Of a DNA stretch of 64,000 bases, positions 1-12,619 are shown piece by piece. Source of the stretch: Saxidomus purpurata. Its lineage: Eukaryota; Mollusca; Bivalvia; Venerida; Veneridae. The stretch spans positions 2,850,577 through 2,914,576 of the forward strand of contig JAFMSR010000018.1 in assembly GCA_022818135.1 (NCBI GenBank), written 5' to 3'. Positions within the stretch are counted from its first letter, which is position 1. The number at the start of each line of letters is the position of its first letter. Below the pieces are notes generated by a model. That model searched no databases. It had not been told where the DNA came from and worked only from the letters and a program-made list of their open reading frames with translations. The translations under genes were made by a program, and so were the position numbers.

Positions 1-66
1 CTTTTTTAGTAAATTTCATCTTATGCAGCCATTCTCTGGTATACATGGCAACGGAAAGACAAATAG

Positions 67-350
67 ATGAACACTTCTTGTCGAAAACTAAAACGTCTCC
101 AAACTTACATATTCTGTGTGTACCATTGTGTCAAGAAACTCTATCAAGATTGTTCAAATAGTTCTCCTTCGGGTAGAGATAAGCTCCGTCCGAGATTTTT
201 ACAGGAAAATCTTAAAAAATCTTTTCGTCGAATCCAAATTCTCAAAACTTATATATTTTCATATGATGAGAAATATCGCCTACTAGTCATCTACAAGATT
301 GTTCAAAATATGGCAAATTGGATAAAAGCTAGCCCCGCTCTTGGGGCTTA
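67..350 (+). repeat. Diverged dispersed repeat, two ~150-bp units
   Basis: Two related units can be seen. The phrase 'AAGATTGTTCAAA' recurs about 150 bases apart (around 147 and 297), each time followed by a short GC-richer stretch. A weaker third trace lies near 537-560 (AAGATTATTCAAGTC). The pattern resembles array-type dispersed repeats of mollusc genomes. The 94-codon open frame across it has no protein-like features and is discounted. Confidence 0.35.
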
Positions 351-1430
351 ATGTTTCACGTAGACTTACACATATATGCATTGACATTTGATATGTAGTA
401 CTTGCTAGCACAATATCCCTTTAGTCAGAATTTGCCCAGTCTTTGTGGTCCACTGTTTATATGTACTTTCTTATTTGTTTCACCAAGCCTGAAGTTTAGA
501 TATTACGCGTTGGGCATTATCATGTAGTCCTTTGTCAAGATTATTCAAGTCAATCCCTTGTGTCCAAACTGGCTCCCCACTTGGTTTTTCTTGTTTTACA
601 TAACTAAACCCTGTACCTTATCATTTTAAAAATAATGTCTAATATCACCAGGATCAGAGCTATAAGATTGGGAAGTTTAATAAAGTATCGTGGTCCTTTA
701 CCAATATCCAACCTTAACAGTGTGGTCACTTTCGGTCCAGGATGTTTTAAGAACCACAAAATCTACATCTTAGATAACTGGATTGTACAAAGTAGAAATG
801 CAATACATTATCATTATTGCAGGAATTTACTTTAGCACAATTTCAACACAATGTGGCAAACTTTCAAGTCATATCGGTTGCTTACAAGTCTGCGTGTCAA
901 ATCTAGGGTTATAGCTGAATTCGCAACATTTTATTTGCTTCAATTGAGAGACACACAACGTTTTGATTTTGTAGAAAACGATTTTCAGTTATGGTTGCAA
1001 TGATGCTTATGGTGGTACGCCCTTAGCATGATTAATATAATAAAAAAGACGAAGACGCCAAACTCATTGTGATAAATGCGGTGAAGCTTATAAGCTTCGA
1101 TATGACACCTGATGCCACTGAAATGCAAGGATGATATAAGTTGTCTGTGGGGGCTTGTCATTCAAGCTGCTCGCTCTCAGATTTCGATGGAAAAAAAAGA
1201 AGTTAAACAGTTAATGGGTCACGTTGTCCCCTAAAATTTTGTAAACCCTGGGCGATAGGTTTGTCAACGGAAAGCGTTGTTAAAAATCGATTTGCTTATT
1301 TTTAAAGCAAAGCAGACTGTCCACTTTTTCGCAAATCAATTAGCCTCCGAAATTGTTAAAAGAGACTATCCATGACTAAAACCTCTTATAATATCTACCA
1401 AACCACGCATCTCACTGTGCGTATTAGACA
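351..1430. other. AT-rich intergenic DNA, no gene seen
   Basis: No splice-framed exon, RNA gene or clear transposon end was found here. One perfect 16-bp palindrome, GAAGCTTATAAGCTTC, lies at 1083-1098. Confidence 0.5.
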
Positions 1431-1600
1431 AAAGTTATATTCACATTTTGCATTGCAATACAGTTTAAATCAAGTTTCAAGTACTGACGAGAAATTGAAT
1501 TCTAGAAAACATTTTCAAATAAAGATTTTATTCACAAGATCGATACCGTTTCTTCCAGTTACTGAAATCGTGAAAATAAAATCAACACATGTGTAGCGTT
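1430..1600 (+). repeat. Low-copy dispersed repeat, copy 1
   Basis: This stretch is related in direct orientation to 8265-8400. Both hold a block reading TTTCAAG...ACGAGAAA...TAGAAAACAT, followed about 60 bases later by TTTCTTC(C/T)AGTTACT. The copies are clearly diverged with indels, so the repeat is old. The family is unknown. Confidence 0.4.
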
Positions 1601-2177
1601 ACTAAATATAGCCTCTCAGAGAACAAGATTTATTTCCATGTGTGCGAAATAAATCCAATTACTTCTGCTAGTTAATCCATTAAAAAGAATTTAAGTGCTT
1701 GTGTTATTAAAGGGGTGTTGATCTGTGAAGTAGCAACAGCAATTATCTAAGGCGATAAATCATAGAGAACAAAACAAAAGCATTGGAAAGTCGAACATTC
1801 AAGAAAACGATGTTCTACTTGTGGCTTATTTTCTTTTTCTAAAGAGGTATGATTGCAGCAAGAAATTTAGTGTAAAATAAAGCCTATGTTACTGACTTAA
1901 TAAGACGGAATAATGATTCTTATATTGAATAATTTGCATTTCGTGTAAATAAAGATGAATACATTGTACTTGTAATAATCTGTAATATCTAGACATGGTT
2001 TTTCTTGATTCGATTTAAGTAACGTTTTGATACACTTTTCACTGCTTACTTTGAGAAATGCTCAAAATTACACCATTCTGTTGTTTTGCAAATTTAGCTA
2101 TTTTGAAGCAAGGCAGCATGTGTTAGGTTAAGGTTGTTTGTTTTACAAATCAATTACTCATTAATTTATTTTGTAGC

Positions 2178-3545
2178 CTATTGGTCGACGAGGAGTTAGA
2201 AGTCGTAGCGGAATTTAAATATTTTGGAATTTATTTTAGTAAGAGTGGATCTTTCTACAATTGTAAAAAACATATTTCAACTCGAGCAACTAGAGCAATG
2301 TACAGTCTAATTAAAAATTCCAATCGTCTTAGTCTCCAAATCGACTTACAAATTGATCTTTTTAATAAAACTGTCAAACCAGTTTTACTTTATGGGGCCG
2401 AAATATGGGGCTTTGGCAAACTTGATGTTATCGAAAGAGTCCAATTAAAGTTTCTAAAATACATCTTAAAATTAAAACGGTCGACACCAAATTATATTGT
2501 GTACGGACAAACTGGTTGTATGCCATTAGCAATAGATATTCAGGGAAGGATAGTATCAGTTTGGTCAAGATTATGTGTTACAGCTGAAACTGATATACCT
2601 AACAAATTATCTTCGTTAGTGTACAGAAATCTTTTATATCTTTCAGAGGGCTTACCTGACGAAACATTGAAACTAAGATTTCCATGGCTGCATGATATTA
2701 AACATATACTGATTAAATGTGGTTTTATTAACGTGTGGACTGAGCATACGTTTCCAAATTCCAAATGGTTAAAAACTACAGTGCAACAAAAACCTGAAGG
2801 ACCTGTTTCTAAATGACTGGTACTCTCTCGTTGATAATTCAAGTAATGGTATGTTTTATAGAGGTTTTAAAAAATCATTTTGCATCGAATCTTATTTGTC
2901 CAGTATTAAAACATCTCTTTTATTTTATTTTATTAAATTTAGAACAAGAAATCATCGTTTGCCGATTGAAACTTGAAACTGGCCAAGAATACCTATTGAT
3001 CAAAGAAATTGTACTACTTTTCGAGATAAGATTAGAGACGAATTTCATTACTTATTTGAGTGTGTTCAATTCTCTGATGAAAGAAAGCAATATCTTAAGC
3101 CAGTATTTTATCGCCGTCCAAATATGTTCAACTTAGAAAAAATAATGTGTACAAGTTACAAATCTGAATTTCTTAAACTGTGTAGGTTTATCAAAGTAAT
3201 TTTGCATAATGTAAGAACGTTGTTTTGGGGTACATTTATATTTGTGATAAATTATGCTTTCATACTTTCTTATTATTTGTCTAATTGTATGTTTTGTATG
3301 TAACGCATTAGCCTCGTTTACATGTATTTGTATGTTGTGAAATAGAGGATAATTGATGGTTTCGGTGTAATATCACGGTAAAATTTCACCGAATTGGCAC
3401 CAAAAGTGATATTTTCACGAGTGGACAGTGAGTTTATCGGGACATAAATCACCGTTATATTCGATAAACCACCGTAAAACATTAAATAGTACCTCATATT
3501 GGCATGTTTTACTTGTATTGAGAGTAATAAAGTTCTGTTCTGTTA
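2178..3545 (+). mobile_element. 5'-truncated non-LTR retrotransposon (LINE)
   Basis: Only the 3' end of a LINE is present: the C-terminal part of the ORF2 reverse-transcriptase protein, a 3' UTR, a polyadenylation signal AATAAA at 3526-3531 and a short tail of TTCTG repeats at 3533-3543. Truncation at the 5' end with a microsatellite-like 3' tail is typical of incomplete target-primed reverse transcription. The clade cannot be set without alignment; a CR1/I/Nimb-like group is possible. No target-site duplication was identified. Confidence 0.75.
2181..3130 (+). pseudogene. LINE ORF2 C-terminal fragment, disabled
   Basis: The open stretch 2181-2816 (211 codons) carries KYFGIYF at residues 13-19 and LLYGAEIW at 69-76, which match the region after the palm domain in LINE reverse transcriptases. 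Similarity continues downstream in another frame, with the cysteine/histidine motif DEFHYLFEC encoded at 3037-3063. The frame therefore shifts just before about 2812. That second frame is also broken by a TGA at 2974-2976. The catalytic palm (YxDD) and endonuclease domains are missing, so the copy is dead. The first codon is a truncation point, not a real start. Confidence 0.75.
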
Positions 3546-4080
3546 AGTTATGTTCATAGGTACAACAATAGCAAGTATTCATTCATTTACTGAACAAACG
3601 CTTTTAAAGCGGAATTGCATGAACAGACTGAATTCAGATTACATAAAAATCAGAAAAAGTAAGACATTCAGATGTGTTCTAAATACAGGTATAATTGTTT
3701 TGGAATACATATGAATCATCAACTGTTTTATAAAGGGCCGTTACCACTTTAACTAAATGTTACAATTCCTTATGCACTTGTACTGCCACGAAAAGTGTTT
3801 TATGTTTGTAGTGGATTTTGCAATGACATTTAAACATATATAAACGGCTTTTTTCCAGAGAACACTATTTCAACATTGTTTGAGTAAACAGAACACAATT
3901 CAATTTTAATTCTATTAATAAATCCCCAATTCTATCTTAGCGAATTAAAAATGATCACAGCGCTTTAAGAATACATATGGAATGATAACAAGAGAGCATT
4001 TACAGTCATGTTCTCACACATCAAACAAGTTTACATGTATAAAAGACTGCCATCTGTCAGGTCAACTATCTTTAGTTATA
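3546..4080. other. Intergenic, no feature seen
   Basis: This is AT-rich sequence between the LINE tail and the next MITE. No coding, RNA or repeat signal was recognised. Confidence 0.4.
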
Positions 4081-4658
4081 TATACACATAGAAAAAAGTT
4101 AAGCACCCCCTTGAAGTTAGTGACTTTAAAAAATTGTATCATGAAATCACCTCCAAGAAAACGACGGAAAATGCTGTAATCATAACAGCAACCCTCTTCA
4201 CGAACTGCAAACAGTTTTGTACTGCAGGTGTAAGCAGACTGACTTAAAAAAGATCCGAGGTTCATCTGGAGGCAGAATAGTCAGGATCAGGGTGGTCACC
4301 CAGGCATGGTGAAGGTTTACTCTGCTACTGAATGTATGAAGTACGGATGCAATCTGAAGAATCAAAATTGCTTTTTCTTCACTCTATTCACCACCTAAAA
4401 TCTTTCTATGACCTCTACAGTTCCATACTTTAATGAATTTTTGATGTCGGATAAAACGGCACCCGTTGATTGTTCAACAATATCACCCGAAAAGCCCCAT
4501 AATATTACAGTTTTGCCGTTTTCTGTTTGCCGGGGGGTTGCTGTTACGGAAAACATTCTTCTTCCCTAGCTCAATTTGACGGTATTTTCATGATAAAGCT
4601 TCGTTAGATAAGTCACTCTAAAATATCAGGGGGTGCTTAACTTTTTTCTTTGCGTATA
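4081..4658. mobile_element. MITE with ~29-bp inverted ends (mariner/Tc-like)
   Basis: The left end (4081-4110) reads TA-TACACATAGAAAAAAG then TTAAGCACCCCCT. Its near-perfect reverse complement ends at 4658 (AGGGGGTGCTTAA ... CTTTGCGTATA). The two arms differ at only a few positions. The ends are bordered by TA, consistent with a TA-duplicating mariner/Tc1-like family. The 578-bp interior has no transposase-like frame, so this is a non-autonomous element. The superfamily is inferred from the TA border and end sequence. Confidence 0.75.
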
Positions 4659-7600
4659 TTTGTTACCATTTATCAAATTAAGTTAGAGATGGTTTTATAG
4701 AGACAGCATCTGGAAATGAACAGTTTTGCTATTTTCGAGGGGATGATTTCTTTACGTGTTTAATACGAATTTCCACACTATTGCTTACGGTACAAAATTA
4801 TACTCTGGAATTTATCTCATTTATGACATAAAAGATGAATGGATATTTTGCAGATATATTTATTGGTGCAGATTCTTGAAATGTTTCAGTATATGTTTTG
4901 CAAGATGCTAAAGTCGGTTTGACTGATGTTTTTGTTTTGGCTTTAAAACTTAGCATGACTAAAATAACTTACAAACATAAACAAATTGATTGGTTTAAAT
5001 GACTGCAATGTAACTGCTTGGGAATCATCACCTTTAATAAGTCAGATGTTAATCATGAAAAATAAATCATTTTAAAATGTCTTTTAAATCATTTCATTAT
5101 CGATCGACTATATCTTCTACATGCACAAAGGAGCGTTTTAACAATTCTAGCAAGTAGTTGCATGTAGAGGAAGGATATAGAACAAACACATGGAAATCTT
5201 TACTATCATTGTGACAAAAAATTAAAGATTTAAAACTTGAAACAGATAATGTTGTTCTAAACACCCATTAGAACTGCTATTTTGGAAACAAAGAAACTCG
5301 GTTTTATGCATGTGTAAAATGGCTACCGAACTAAAGTAACAAGAAATATTTTTACAGCCAAAATATTAATGTAAACACAATAAGAGCTATGGCACCCTTA
5401 CAAATCGCTCATTTTGTTTGTTTCTTCTCGCGCAAAAACGCAAAACCTAAATTTGAAATAAGAAGTTAAAAATCGATTACTACATCACTGAAAAGTTTAA
5501 ATGGCGAGGTTGTGATATTTGGACTGCACCTAGTAAAATAAAAAAAACCTATATCAAAAAATAAAACATGAGACGAAGAAGGTACAAACACGCTTAGCAG
5601 CATGGGCGCTAGGCTAAATTATATTGGCGCATGCTAGGAGCCAATGGTAGCTAGGACAGGGTAGACAAATTGCTAATAAGTGCGGGGCGGGAGGACAAGT
5701 GCATTAATTTAGCTTAACGGAAACATTTCGCTCTCATACCACGTTTTTTAATCTCCACAACCTCTCTATTTTATTGTCGAACTACACCCAAGCTACAAAA
5801 TCTCAACTCGGTAAGGGCTCGTGATGAAACGAATACATAGCACAAATCAGCTACCATACGCAACTGCGTATACGTGGTCCAAATGCTTGAGTGTTTTTCA
5901 CATTGTGTCATTTGGAAAGCTCCGTCAGGTTTCATTTTATCAGTTATGAGATCTAGATTTTGATCTAGTTACTGGTGCAAATGCATGCATATGATTTATG
6001 TGCACTCTCAAAATTTCGTCTGTCTGTTTTCTGTCTATTCTCTCTTGAATTTTAGAAATAAATTAAATCTGCGTGTTTTGTGATAACTTTAAAATCTGAC
6101 TTAAACAGAGGAGAAAATAATTGCAAGAATAAATCATGTTCGGAAAGAAGATTCTGTTTCCGAGAACTCAAGTGAATTATGCTGCTACGAGGATCTTTCA
6201 TTTATTAATGTCACATCCCTAAATAGTGCCCAAAAACATTAGGAACATAACTTAGACAATTAACTTCCACCTCATAACCGATACGCAATAAATATTTTTC
6301 TCATGACTGCGTCATTACACGGTTGTATTGAAGGCTAAACATGAATTCTCAAATACAGCAGCTTGATGGTCATGTGGTCACTAGGTCGGACAAGGTAGTT
6401 TTCTGCGGGTAACAGTACACGGCCACAACAAAGCTTCCACTGTGCTAACGAGTGCAATCGCAAAGTTGTAGAACGTGCAAAATAGATACAGTTTAAACTT
6501 TAAATACAGTATTCAGTGCAGTGACGGGCCTGAAAAATAAAGTATCCAAAGCTTATTGTTGAATTCACTATGAGAACAACAACAAATTTACGCGGCACAG
6601 CTTAAGATATATGTGAATAATTTTTTCAAAACTTTGATGAGGATCAGTCGGTCGGATATATATGTAGACAACGGCAATCACAATTAATATCTTTCATTTG
6701 CCTTTTGAAATTCTAAGCAAAACATGATTGGATGAAAAACAATAATCTTAGAGACGATAGCAATCACTGTATTACACTGCATGCATCACGATATATGGTC
6801 AGATAGTTGCATTCTTAGAATAGATTCGAATTGGTAAATAGTGAACAGAACCAGTGTATCTTTCGTGCTTACAGAAACATTACAACGAAATGTCTGATTT
6901 TCTGTGTTAATGTTCGCTAGCCCCTGTTTGCGACGGTAGTCCGAAACGTACACGGAACATCAGACAAACTCACTGTGAATCATTATTGAGGAATACTTAA
7001 TATGGACTAAAGTCGGGATATAAATATCTATTTGCAGACAAATATGGCAGAAATTATCGATATCCTAATTAGATAAAGAAAGGAAGAAGTAATTTTGTCT
7101 GACTTCGACTCATTCATGATATGTCGTACGTACTGTGAAATCGGGGATATTTTTTTAAGTCGATATGGAATATAATTCAACAAAATCTCATACAATTGCC
7201 ATATTTTCACGAGCGCGATGCTCTTTTTATGCCAACTATTAAAAGGTGCTCATGTACCACTGGAAACATGAGTTCTGGACCAGACTGTAATCATTTGAGA
7301 CCTACTGTATATCATCACACTCTTAAATTTGAAAGTATTTCACTTATAGACCCCACTTTTTCATTAGTTAGCATAAAATTAATATTCTTGCCAACGCCCT
7401 TGTTGTTAGCGGAAACTCTTATAACAGCATAAAATGACATATTTCCTCAGTACCGCTTTTCCGTGAATATGATTAAGATTACTGCATGCCAGCAATTTGT
7501 GTTGATCTAATTGGTTACTATTTGCCAAATGATATGAATACTAAGGTATTTCTTAGTATTGCACGTAGTTTTAAGAACAAAGAAAAATAATTGACGGAAG

Positions 7601-7735
7601 CATACAGTGCGTGCAATAGCATAAAGTGTCTAAAGAGAGTGAAACGCACAAAATGATATTGATCGCATAGGTAGTAAAACTAAAAGGTCGGTATCTACTT
7701 TAACATTATCTTTCTGCTAGATTGTTACCATTTTG
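4659..7735. other. AT-rich intergenic DNA
   Basis: No gene was found. A slightly GC-richer patch at about 5600-5720 and a weak inverted pair (GCGAGGTTGTGATATT near 5512 against its relative near 5755) may mark a decayed small element. The repeat at 6010-6180 is listed separately. Confidence 0.4.
6010..6180 (+). repeat. Low-copy dispersed repeat, copy 1
   Basis: Related in direct orientation to 9140-9300. Both contain 'GTCTGTTT', then a TTCTCTTG block, 'ATTAAATCTGC', 'AGA(G/T)GAGAAAATAAT' and 'AGAATAAAT/AGGATAAAT' in the same order. Divergence is substantial, indicating an old duplication or old repeat family. No coding content. Confidence 0.4.
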
Positions 7736-7862
7736 TCCTCGGCCAATACACATTTTTAACAGGTCCGCAAAACTATTCATCCTTGGTCAAAATCACTTGT
7801 TAACAAGCCCGCAAAACTGTTCGTCCTCGGTAAATATCACTTTTTAGCTTGTTTGCAAAACC
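7736..7862 (+). repeat. 44-bp minisatellite, about 3 copies
   Basis: The phrase CCGCAAAACT and relatives recur at 7765, 7809 and about 7853, a 44-base period. The intervening text is CCTCGGTCAA-AATCACTTTTTA-like. Copies are imperfect. Confidence 0.55.
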
Positions 7863-8264
7863 ATTATTTATCTCAACATTAGTCTATAATAATTATTGTA
7901 TATAATCAGTGTAGCAAGGTCATATATTACCACATACCAATCCTAAATATAGTCAACAAATATTGACAAATCTTCCGATTTGTGTACCGTCATGCGGGTT
8001 ACATGCCCGTTATAGCAGTATGTCAGTTATGTGTAGGCGGGTAGTTAACTATCGTTCCTGGAGAGAACCAGTAGTAAACATGCATCATTCGCAACACTTT
8101 TTTCAAAAGCAATTAGACTCTAAAATAACGGAGCAAGAAACGGGTAAAGAAACGTTAATTTTTAAAAACAAGTGCGTGTATCACCAGTTAAAGATTTCAG
8201 TGATATCAGATTGGTCATTTTTTTATTTGCACCCAATTTAATGCAAAAAATATACATGTGTATA

Positions 8265-8400
8265 CACATATTGTATCAGCATACAGTATATTTCAAGCAT
8301 TAACGAGAAACTGATTGCTAGAAAACATAAAGTTGTTGCTTTGAATAATGATTTAATACAGTTAAATATGTTATTTCTTCTAGTTACTTACATTGTATAT
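8265..8400 (+). repeat. Low-copy dispersed repeat, copy 2
   Basis: Direct-orientation relative of 1430-1600 sharing ACGAGAAA, TAGAAAACAT and TTTCTTCTAGTTACT blocks in order. It is diverged and non-coding. Confidence 0.4.
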
Positions 8401-8669
8401 CATATAGTTTCCTGTTTTCAAGTGGGGTGATTTATACAATAAAGGGTTGTCATCGCGGCCTCTTCAAACGTAAGTGAAAAATAACCTGACTTATTGGCAC
8501 GAGTCCGACGAAAATTTAATTATTTGAAATGGATAATCCCATTAAAACTATGTTTTGAGCTTGATTTATTAAATGGGTGTCAACTAAGGAACTGTCCTTG
8601 GAGTTTGGCTGAATTTGGCCGAGCGGTTATAGAAGAGATGTCGTTTAAAGCTGTTTTTTTTATTTTTAA

Positions 8670-8790
8670 TTTTTGGAGGCCATTTTGTACAGCAAAGCCG
8701 AACTGTTTCAGTAGTTACTAGTTTACTAGTTACTTTGTGGCCATTTTGTGTAGCGGAGCAGATCGGTTTGAATAAGTTGGGTAGAGACTT
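8670..8790 (+). repeat. Two-copy tandem repeat (GGCCATTTTGT units)
   Basis: GGCCATTTTGTACAGC at about 8679 and GGCCATTTTGTGTAGC at about 8739 head two roughly 60-bp units that both continue with a GCAAAGCCGAACTG/GGAGCAGATCGGTTTG-like stretch. Short CTAGTTACTAG-type repeats separate them. Confidence 0.5.
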
Positions 8791-9139
8791 ATCCATTTAA
8801 GAATTTTGTGAAGCTTCGTTTAAATTGGATCGATTACAAATAGGATAGCGCATAAGGGCGAACAAATCAGCCAATATAAATAACTGTGTAGAAGTGAGTA
8901 AAATTCGTCATTTTTTCATATCGTGTAATTTGGTAAACTATATAATCAACTGGATGGAATATTGTTCGTGCAAACATTTACTTCCGGTATGGTTATAAAT
9001 GAGAAATGCCAAGCATACGTATAATACTAGATATAATCACAGCAAATTGCATTGCCTTTCATGACCATTACATCGCTTTCTATCAGTTTTGTTATCTAAA
9101 TTTGCACAAAACTGCATCTGATTTTACTTTTACAAATCG

Positions 9140-9300
9140 AAAATTGTCTGTTTCATTTCAAGCTTCTCTTGCAGTTTTGTAACATATTAAATCTGCCTTT
9201 TGCTGATAATAATTCATATCAGATTTACACAGATGAGAAAATAATCGAGAGGATAAATTATTTTCGAATGGAAGCTAATTTTACAGAGAACGGAAACAAC
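9140..9300 (+). repeat. Low-copy dispersed repeat, copy 2
   Basis: Second copy of the repeat at 6010-6180, same orientation and same order of conserved blocks. Confidence 0.4.
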
Positions 9301-11500
9301 ACGTTTTCAAAGAAAATTTAGCTTCTACATAGGGGTTTACCATGTGTCCGTCGTTTGTGTCGTGCGACATGCGTCGTGAACAATTTGCTTTAAACAACTT
9401 CTCTGAAACCACTGGGCGAATGTTGATGAAAGTTTCTTGCATGAAGTTCTATCAAAGGTGTTTAAAGAACTCCATTCCATGGAAAACTCTGTTTGTTTTG
9501 GAAACTTTAAAAAAAACCTTCTCTGAAACCATAAAGCCTAAAGCTAAGATATGTAACATATAGCATTGCTTATTAGACCTCTACAATAACTACGATTGTT
9601 ATAATAATGACCCCAATGCTAAAAATTGACCACCCGGTCTATGTGCACTGATAGTCAGGTGAGCGATATAAGGCCATCATGGTCCTCTTATTGCATTGTG
9701 CCTTTCGACAGAAATAAGATTGGAAAATATTACGTCATAATCTACTTTCACGTAATCATATTAGATTTTCTTTAGGACTAAATCGATGAAAATGAAAACA
9801 TTAAAAATATCCCCATCAAAGGATGCCACTAAAAGTTGGTCTTATAAATTTTCGAGCAAATCAATGATGGCTATTGATCGCTCGAATATATTTCATTAAG
9901 CGTGTTAGCATTGCTGTAATATGTATTTCTCAAGTTGTCCGCAAAAATAAGTTTGTTTACAGTATAGTCTCATTTTTAGCATTGCAAGTAGACAAATATG
10001 TATCTTTGCTCAAATAAAAATTGTAAACTGCCAGAATTAATCATTGAAAAGATAAATTTGTTGTTGACAATTAGTTCCACACAGTAATGAAACATATTAA
10101 TCTAAGATAAGTTCACCAATTGTTTGTTTTCAATCAAAAGTCCAACATATTTAAGGCATTACATTGCCTATGCAAACGAAGTCCTCATTTACACTAAGAT
10201 ATATTTAAATTGAAACATGTAGTTTTTGCAGGCTTTTTCTACTATCTTATCAAAAAGTGCACACAGATCCAAGGAACCAATACATACATGTACACAACAA
10301 TTGTGTTACATGTACAGACAACAGTTTCATATTTCAAATCGTATAGATTTGTTCCCAGACTCGACAATATTTTCTATTTGCTACGGAAATAGTTTATCAC
10401 AAAGGTCGTATATTGCATTTCATTAAAACTGACCTGAGAGTATATGTGCGATACATCGTCCGATAACATAATGTTTTTCACTTTGTCTCTATACCTAATT
10501 ACAAAGTTATGACATGTCAATCATGGCATGTTTTATAAAGCTATGTTGGTAAGTGTGCAATACATTACCCAGTGCAATATGAACGTGCGTGCATTTTTAC
10601 TTGAATTACATGTACTAGTAGAAAAAATAATCGTTTAATGACCCGCTCTTCTCTTTCAATTCTTCTGTTGGTGTAATCTATGCTATGCGCTTAATAAATC
10701 GTGTAATTTATTGTCATTGTGTTGCATTAAATTGAATTAAATTTGTAATTTACTACCTTTCATTAAATTCAGATGTTATAGAACCGGGATAAAGCAGCGG
10801 AATTTGGTACTTTCTTCAAATATTGATATCTTTCTTGCAGACAATTATTGTTCTAAAAAATGGAACTGTTACAGCTCTTGAGACATTTCTTTTGCACAAT
10901 GAAAATCTTAAACAACCGCACACGACATTCTATAAATGTATTTGGTAAAGATACGAAGGGTGTTTCACATTTATATTGCTATTGGCATTGTTATGTGCCC
11001 TTAGGGTAGATATTTCGCCAATACATTGATACTAAATTCATGTGTACACGTGTTATTTTCTTATCAAACACACCTTTTACTTATGTTAAAATGTAACGAA
11101 AGAGAAGTGTGAATAAAGGGGAAATCAGGGGGTATATTAAGACCCGTTGTGAACTCGGTTTCATTGCCAAAAATGCTTTTTTTAATTGGGTTGTGTTTGC
11201 GGACAATGTCACAAGGCGGGAAAAGAAATTTCAAGTGGGCAAGATGTGTTTAAAGATTCAACTAAACCAGCGTCAAAATCCCCCGAGTATTACCTCAGCA
11301 AATGTAGTCAAGAGAGTTGTCGATGTTGTTAAATCTTGCGTATTTCAGACGCATATGTTATCGAATCCTTAAACGTTGATTGAAAATGGGACGATAACTG
11401 CAAGTAACTTGATTACGACTACTGACAGACCAGCAAAATTGCACCCGAGTTCGATCTGTCAACTTATTATGTCGACTCTCTTCAGCGAGCAGGTATTACG
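9301..11500. other. AT-rich intergenic DNA, no gene seen
   Basis: Only short open frames without protein-like features occur. No splice-site pairs were convincing. Confidence 0.4.
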
Positions 11501-11504
11501 ACAG

Positions 11505-11800
11505 AATTTTACTATAAAGCAACCTAAACTGCAAACATCTATAAAAGCCCGAAACTTCTATTTAAAGCGAAAGCCGGCTACCGAACATAAACGCTGATTT
11601 GTGTATTCAAACTGACCGTGTTAATAGTTGGCTACGCAACGACAGCAGAATTACAGCTGCTACGTACACAGTGACCGAAATCCTTGATATTGAATAACAA
11701 GAACGACGATCAACAGATTTATCTTTCCTGAGTAGTTCCAAAATACCAAGTTTTATATTGTTCTGTGTTTCGTTCTCGTTCTGCCGATGATTTCACCAAT
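11505..11800 (+). repeat. Dispersed repeat related to 48.72-49.10 kb
   Basis: The order AACCTAAACTGCAAACATCT, then AAAGCGAAAGCCG, then ACGCTGATT, then GTATTCAAACTGACC matches 48727-48854 with indels. Further on, TTCCAAAATACCAAGTTTTA (about 11737) matches TTCCAAAATACCTAGTTTTA at 49044. It is a diverged member of an unnamed dispersed family. Confidence 0.5.
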
Positions 11801-12469
11801 GTTCCTTTCCGAGTCAATGCAAAACGTAGTTGGTATGACTATGCAATGACACAGAAAGAAACATCATGAATTAACAGCAGCTAAAAGCTAATTTTCTTCG
11901 GCCAACGCTTCATTTGTTACCAGAAATGGATACATAACTTCTCTTAATGTTGTTGCTGTCGGATTAAATTTTTATTTTTTAAGATTACTAGATCTAATTA
12001 ATTCATTGAAAATGCTAGCAGTCAGATACACAGTATCGTTGTAATATGTCATGCATCTCGGGAAGTAATTTATTTTGTATTGAGAAGCAGTGATATGTGC
12101 ACCCGGTACTGAAAATTGCAGCAAACGTTCAATTCAATCAAACCTTTCTATGACAGAAATATTACAATTTCTACACCATGATTGATCTGTTGAATACTCA
12201 ATTGTTTTTGTTGGCTTGCTTTCGGATAAGCCATTTGTTCCTTCCTCATACTTCGTGTCATATTGACAAACTGCGATGAACCCGTTTCCTGTTAAGGTTC
12301 TAGAAATATATTTGCATATATATAATACAATAATACAAAAACAGAGCGGGCACGTCCGTACAGGAAAATCAAGAAAAGCGCTGGTCTATATAGATCTTTA
12401 AAGACAGAATAAATTGTCCACAAACAGGTCCAGTTGAAACGCCTTTGTTTGCTGATGCGCACTAAAAAC

Positions 12470-12610
12470 TCGCTTTACGACCACTCCGAAATTAAGGCCA
12501 ACCCGCTATTACGGACATTTTTTTGAAAGATTGGAATTATTTTTCATATATTTTATTGGTCGGGAACTCCGAAAATACGACCAGTCAGCTATTCGGTACT
12601 ACGCCCACTT
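12470..12610 (+). repeat. Two-copy repeat, possible decayed transposon end
   Basis: CGACCACTCCGAAATTAAG...CCGCTATTACGGAC (about 12478) and GGGAACTCCGAAAATACGACC...AGCTATTCGGTAC (about 12560) are related direct copies about 85 bases apart. No paired inverted end was found. Confidence 0.3.
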
Positions 12611-12619
12611 CCTTTTGAA

